Assembly (NCBI GenBank): GCA_038501625.1
Contig: JAZAYU010000200.1
Location: 496,001 to 560,000, forward strand
Source of the DNA: Corbicula japonica
Lineage: Eukaryota > Mollusca > Bivalvia > Venerida > Cyrenidae
Direction of reading: 5' to 3'
Length of the DNA: 64,000 nt
A program made the position numbers and the translations under genes. Positions within the stretch are counted from its first letter, which is position 1. The number at the start of each line of letters is the position of its first letter. Under the pieces are notes generated by a model that saw only the letters and a program-made list of their open reading frames with translations, ran no database searches and had not been told where the DNA came from. This document shows, piece after piece, positions 63,241 through 64,000 of the stretch.

Positions 63241-64000
63241 TTATAAATCAGTTCAATGTTTTTTTTCAAAAGAGAAACTCTCACGAAACTCTCATGAAAG
63301 TACTATAACACAAATGTGTAAAGATATTTTACAGATTGATCACATTTAAATTTACTTGTCCGTCAGGTGTCTATTAAGTTATTGAAAAACGCACTATATT
63401 ATGTGTTTATAAGCGTGTATTCTGCAAAAACTGCAATAAATATATATGACGTGAGATCCAAGAATGATAATAATGCATCGTATTATTTCCATTTTCTTAC
63501 TCGTTTACCTTTTTGGTTTATTTACCTACTCCGCATTTGTTAGTTTTTATCCTTACAAATTTTATACTGCACCTCCAGTCCCGAGCTCGCACCTCCAGTC
63601 CCAATCAAATTTTGACAGAAAGTATCCTTATAAAATCGATTTCACAACGGGAAATAAGATTTATGTATGTTTTATAACTAATGCGGATAGACCGATGCAA
63701 TAGATAAGGAGCAAATTGTCATTTTGGAGAAAAACTACTGATTTTCTGTTTATCAACTTGTTGAATCTCACTTCAGTTTCGAGAAAGAATGAGGAAATCT
63801 CAGCGAATCCTATGGTTCCAGGGAAACTACTCAGCGCACATGTTTATTCTAATAAGGGTCGAACTATGGTTTTACTTTTTGGCAACGTTTGTACAGATCA
63901 TGTAAATATTGGTAAAAAGACATCACCTACCTTGTTGTTGTCGAATTTATACACGCACCTTGCTCACCGGAATACGCGCACCTCATTTTATCGGTATCAC

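Larger units (their letters stand above)
61885..64000. mobile_element. long-TIR DNA element with captured or internal gene pieces (right end outside window)
   Basis: Arms of about 560 bp, 61885-62450 and 63445-64000, are inverted copies with a few percent difference: GTGATACCGATAAAATGAGG at the left pairs with CATTTTATCGGTATCAC at the window edge, and GCACCTCCAGTCCCGAGCTCGCACCTCCAGTCCC recurs inverted at 62304-62335 / 63570-63600. The 1-kb centre has protein-like segments on both strands (see next entry) but no transposase I can name. Confidence 0.8.

Overview
The window is nuclear DNA from an animal, most likely a bivalve mollusc. The signs are AT-rich sequence, small exons (50-200 bp) in large repeat-filled introns with GT/AG junctions, intronless rhodopsin-class receptor genes, and many small DNA transposons. 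The commonest repeat is a palindromic element with TTAA ends built around GATCCAGATCAGC/GCTGATCTGGATC. I associate it from memory with venerid clams; the species is not proven. There is no bacterial-style gene layout.

Layout. (1) 1-24.7 kb: one minus-strand gene. I rebuilt 17 consecutive coding exons (622 codons, ATG at 24722, no stop yet at 1419) in which every intron phase agrees. The product is a coiled-coil protein with an acidic stretch and a Cys/His-rich patch, perhaps ciliary. Its introns carry about 20 copies of the TTAA palindromic MITE, a second foldback MITE family, a decayed mariner, a CAGGG-ended hAT-like element and several minisatellites. (2) 24.7-27.9 kb: another hAT-like element and an inverted 22-bp satellite, then a TATA box. 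(3) 28.0-29.3 and 37.9-39.2 kb: two plus-strand, single-exon, paralogous class A GPCR genes, separated by about 8.5 kb of mostly featureless DNA. (4) 39.9-57.5 kb: a minus-strand gene with a signal-peptide exon at 57.5 kb, a cadherin-like domain split over exons at 50.7 and 44.8 kb, and a probable last exon at 42.1-42.5 kb. A further probable exon at 39.9-40.2 kb is not assigned. Its largest intron segments are transposons: a 4.9-kb TTAA-flanked long-TIR element (45753-50663), itself split by a nested insertion, and a 2.0-kb long-TIR element (52989-54980). (5) 58-64 kb: a repeat graveyard with a tRNA-derived SINE, three kinds of retroelement remnant, and a long-TIR element cut by the window edge that holds pieces of an unknown gene on opposite strands.

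The most interesting point is at 50660. The TTAA-flanked transposon has inserted a few bases before the end of the second cadherin exon. Its own terminus (CACG|GTATGT) now provides the splice donor in the same phase as the old donor still visible beyond the other end of the element (AATCGG|GTAAC, 45748-45740). Just upstream of the same exon, the intron is a tandem array of copies of its 3' splice site. The two GPCRs are probably a local duplication with family-specific loss of core class A residues.
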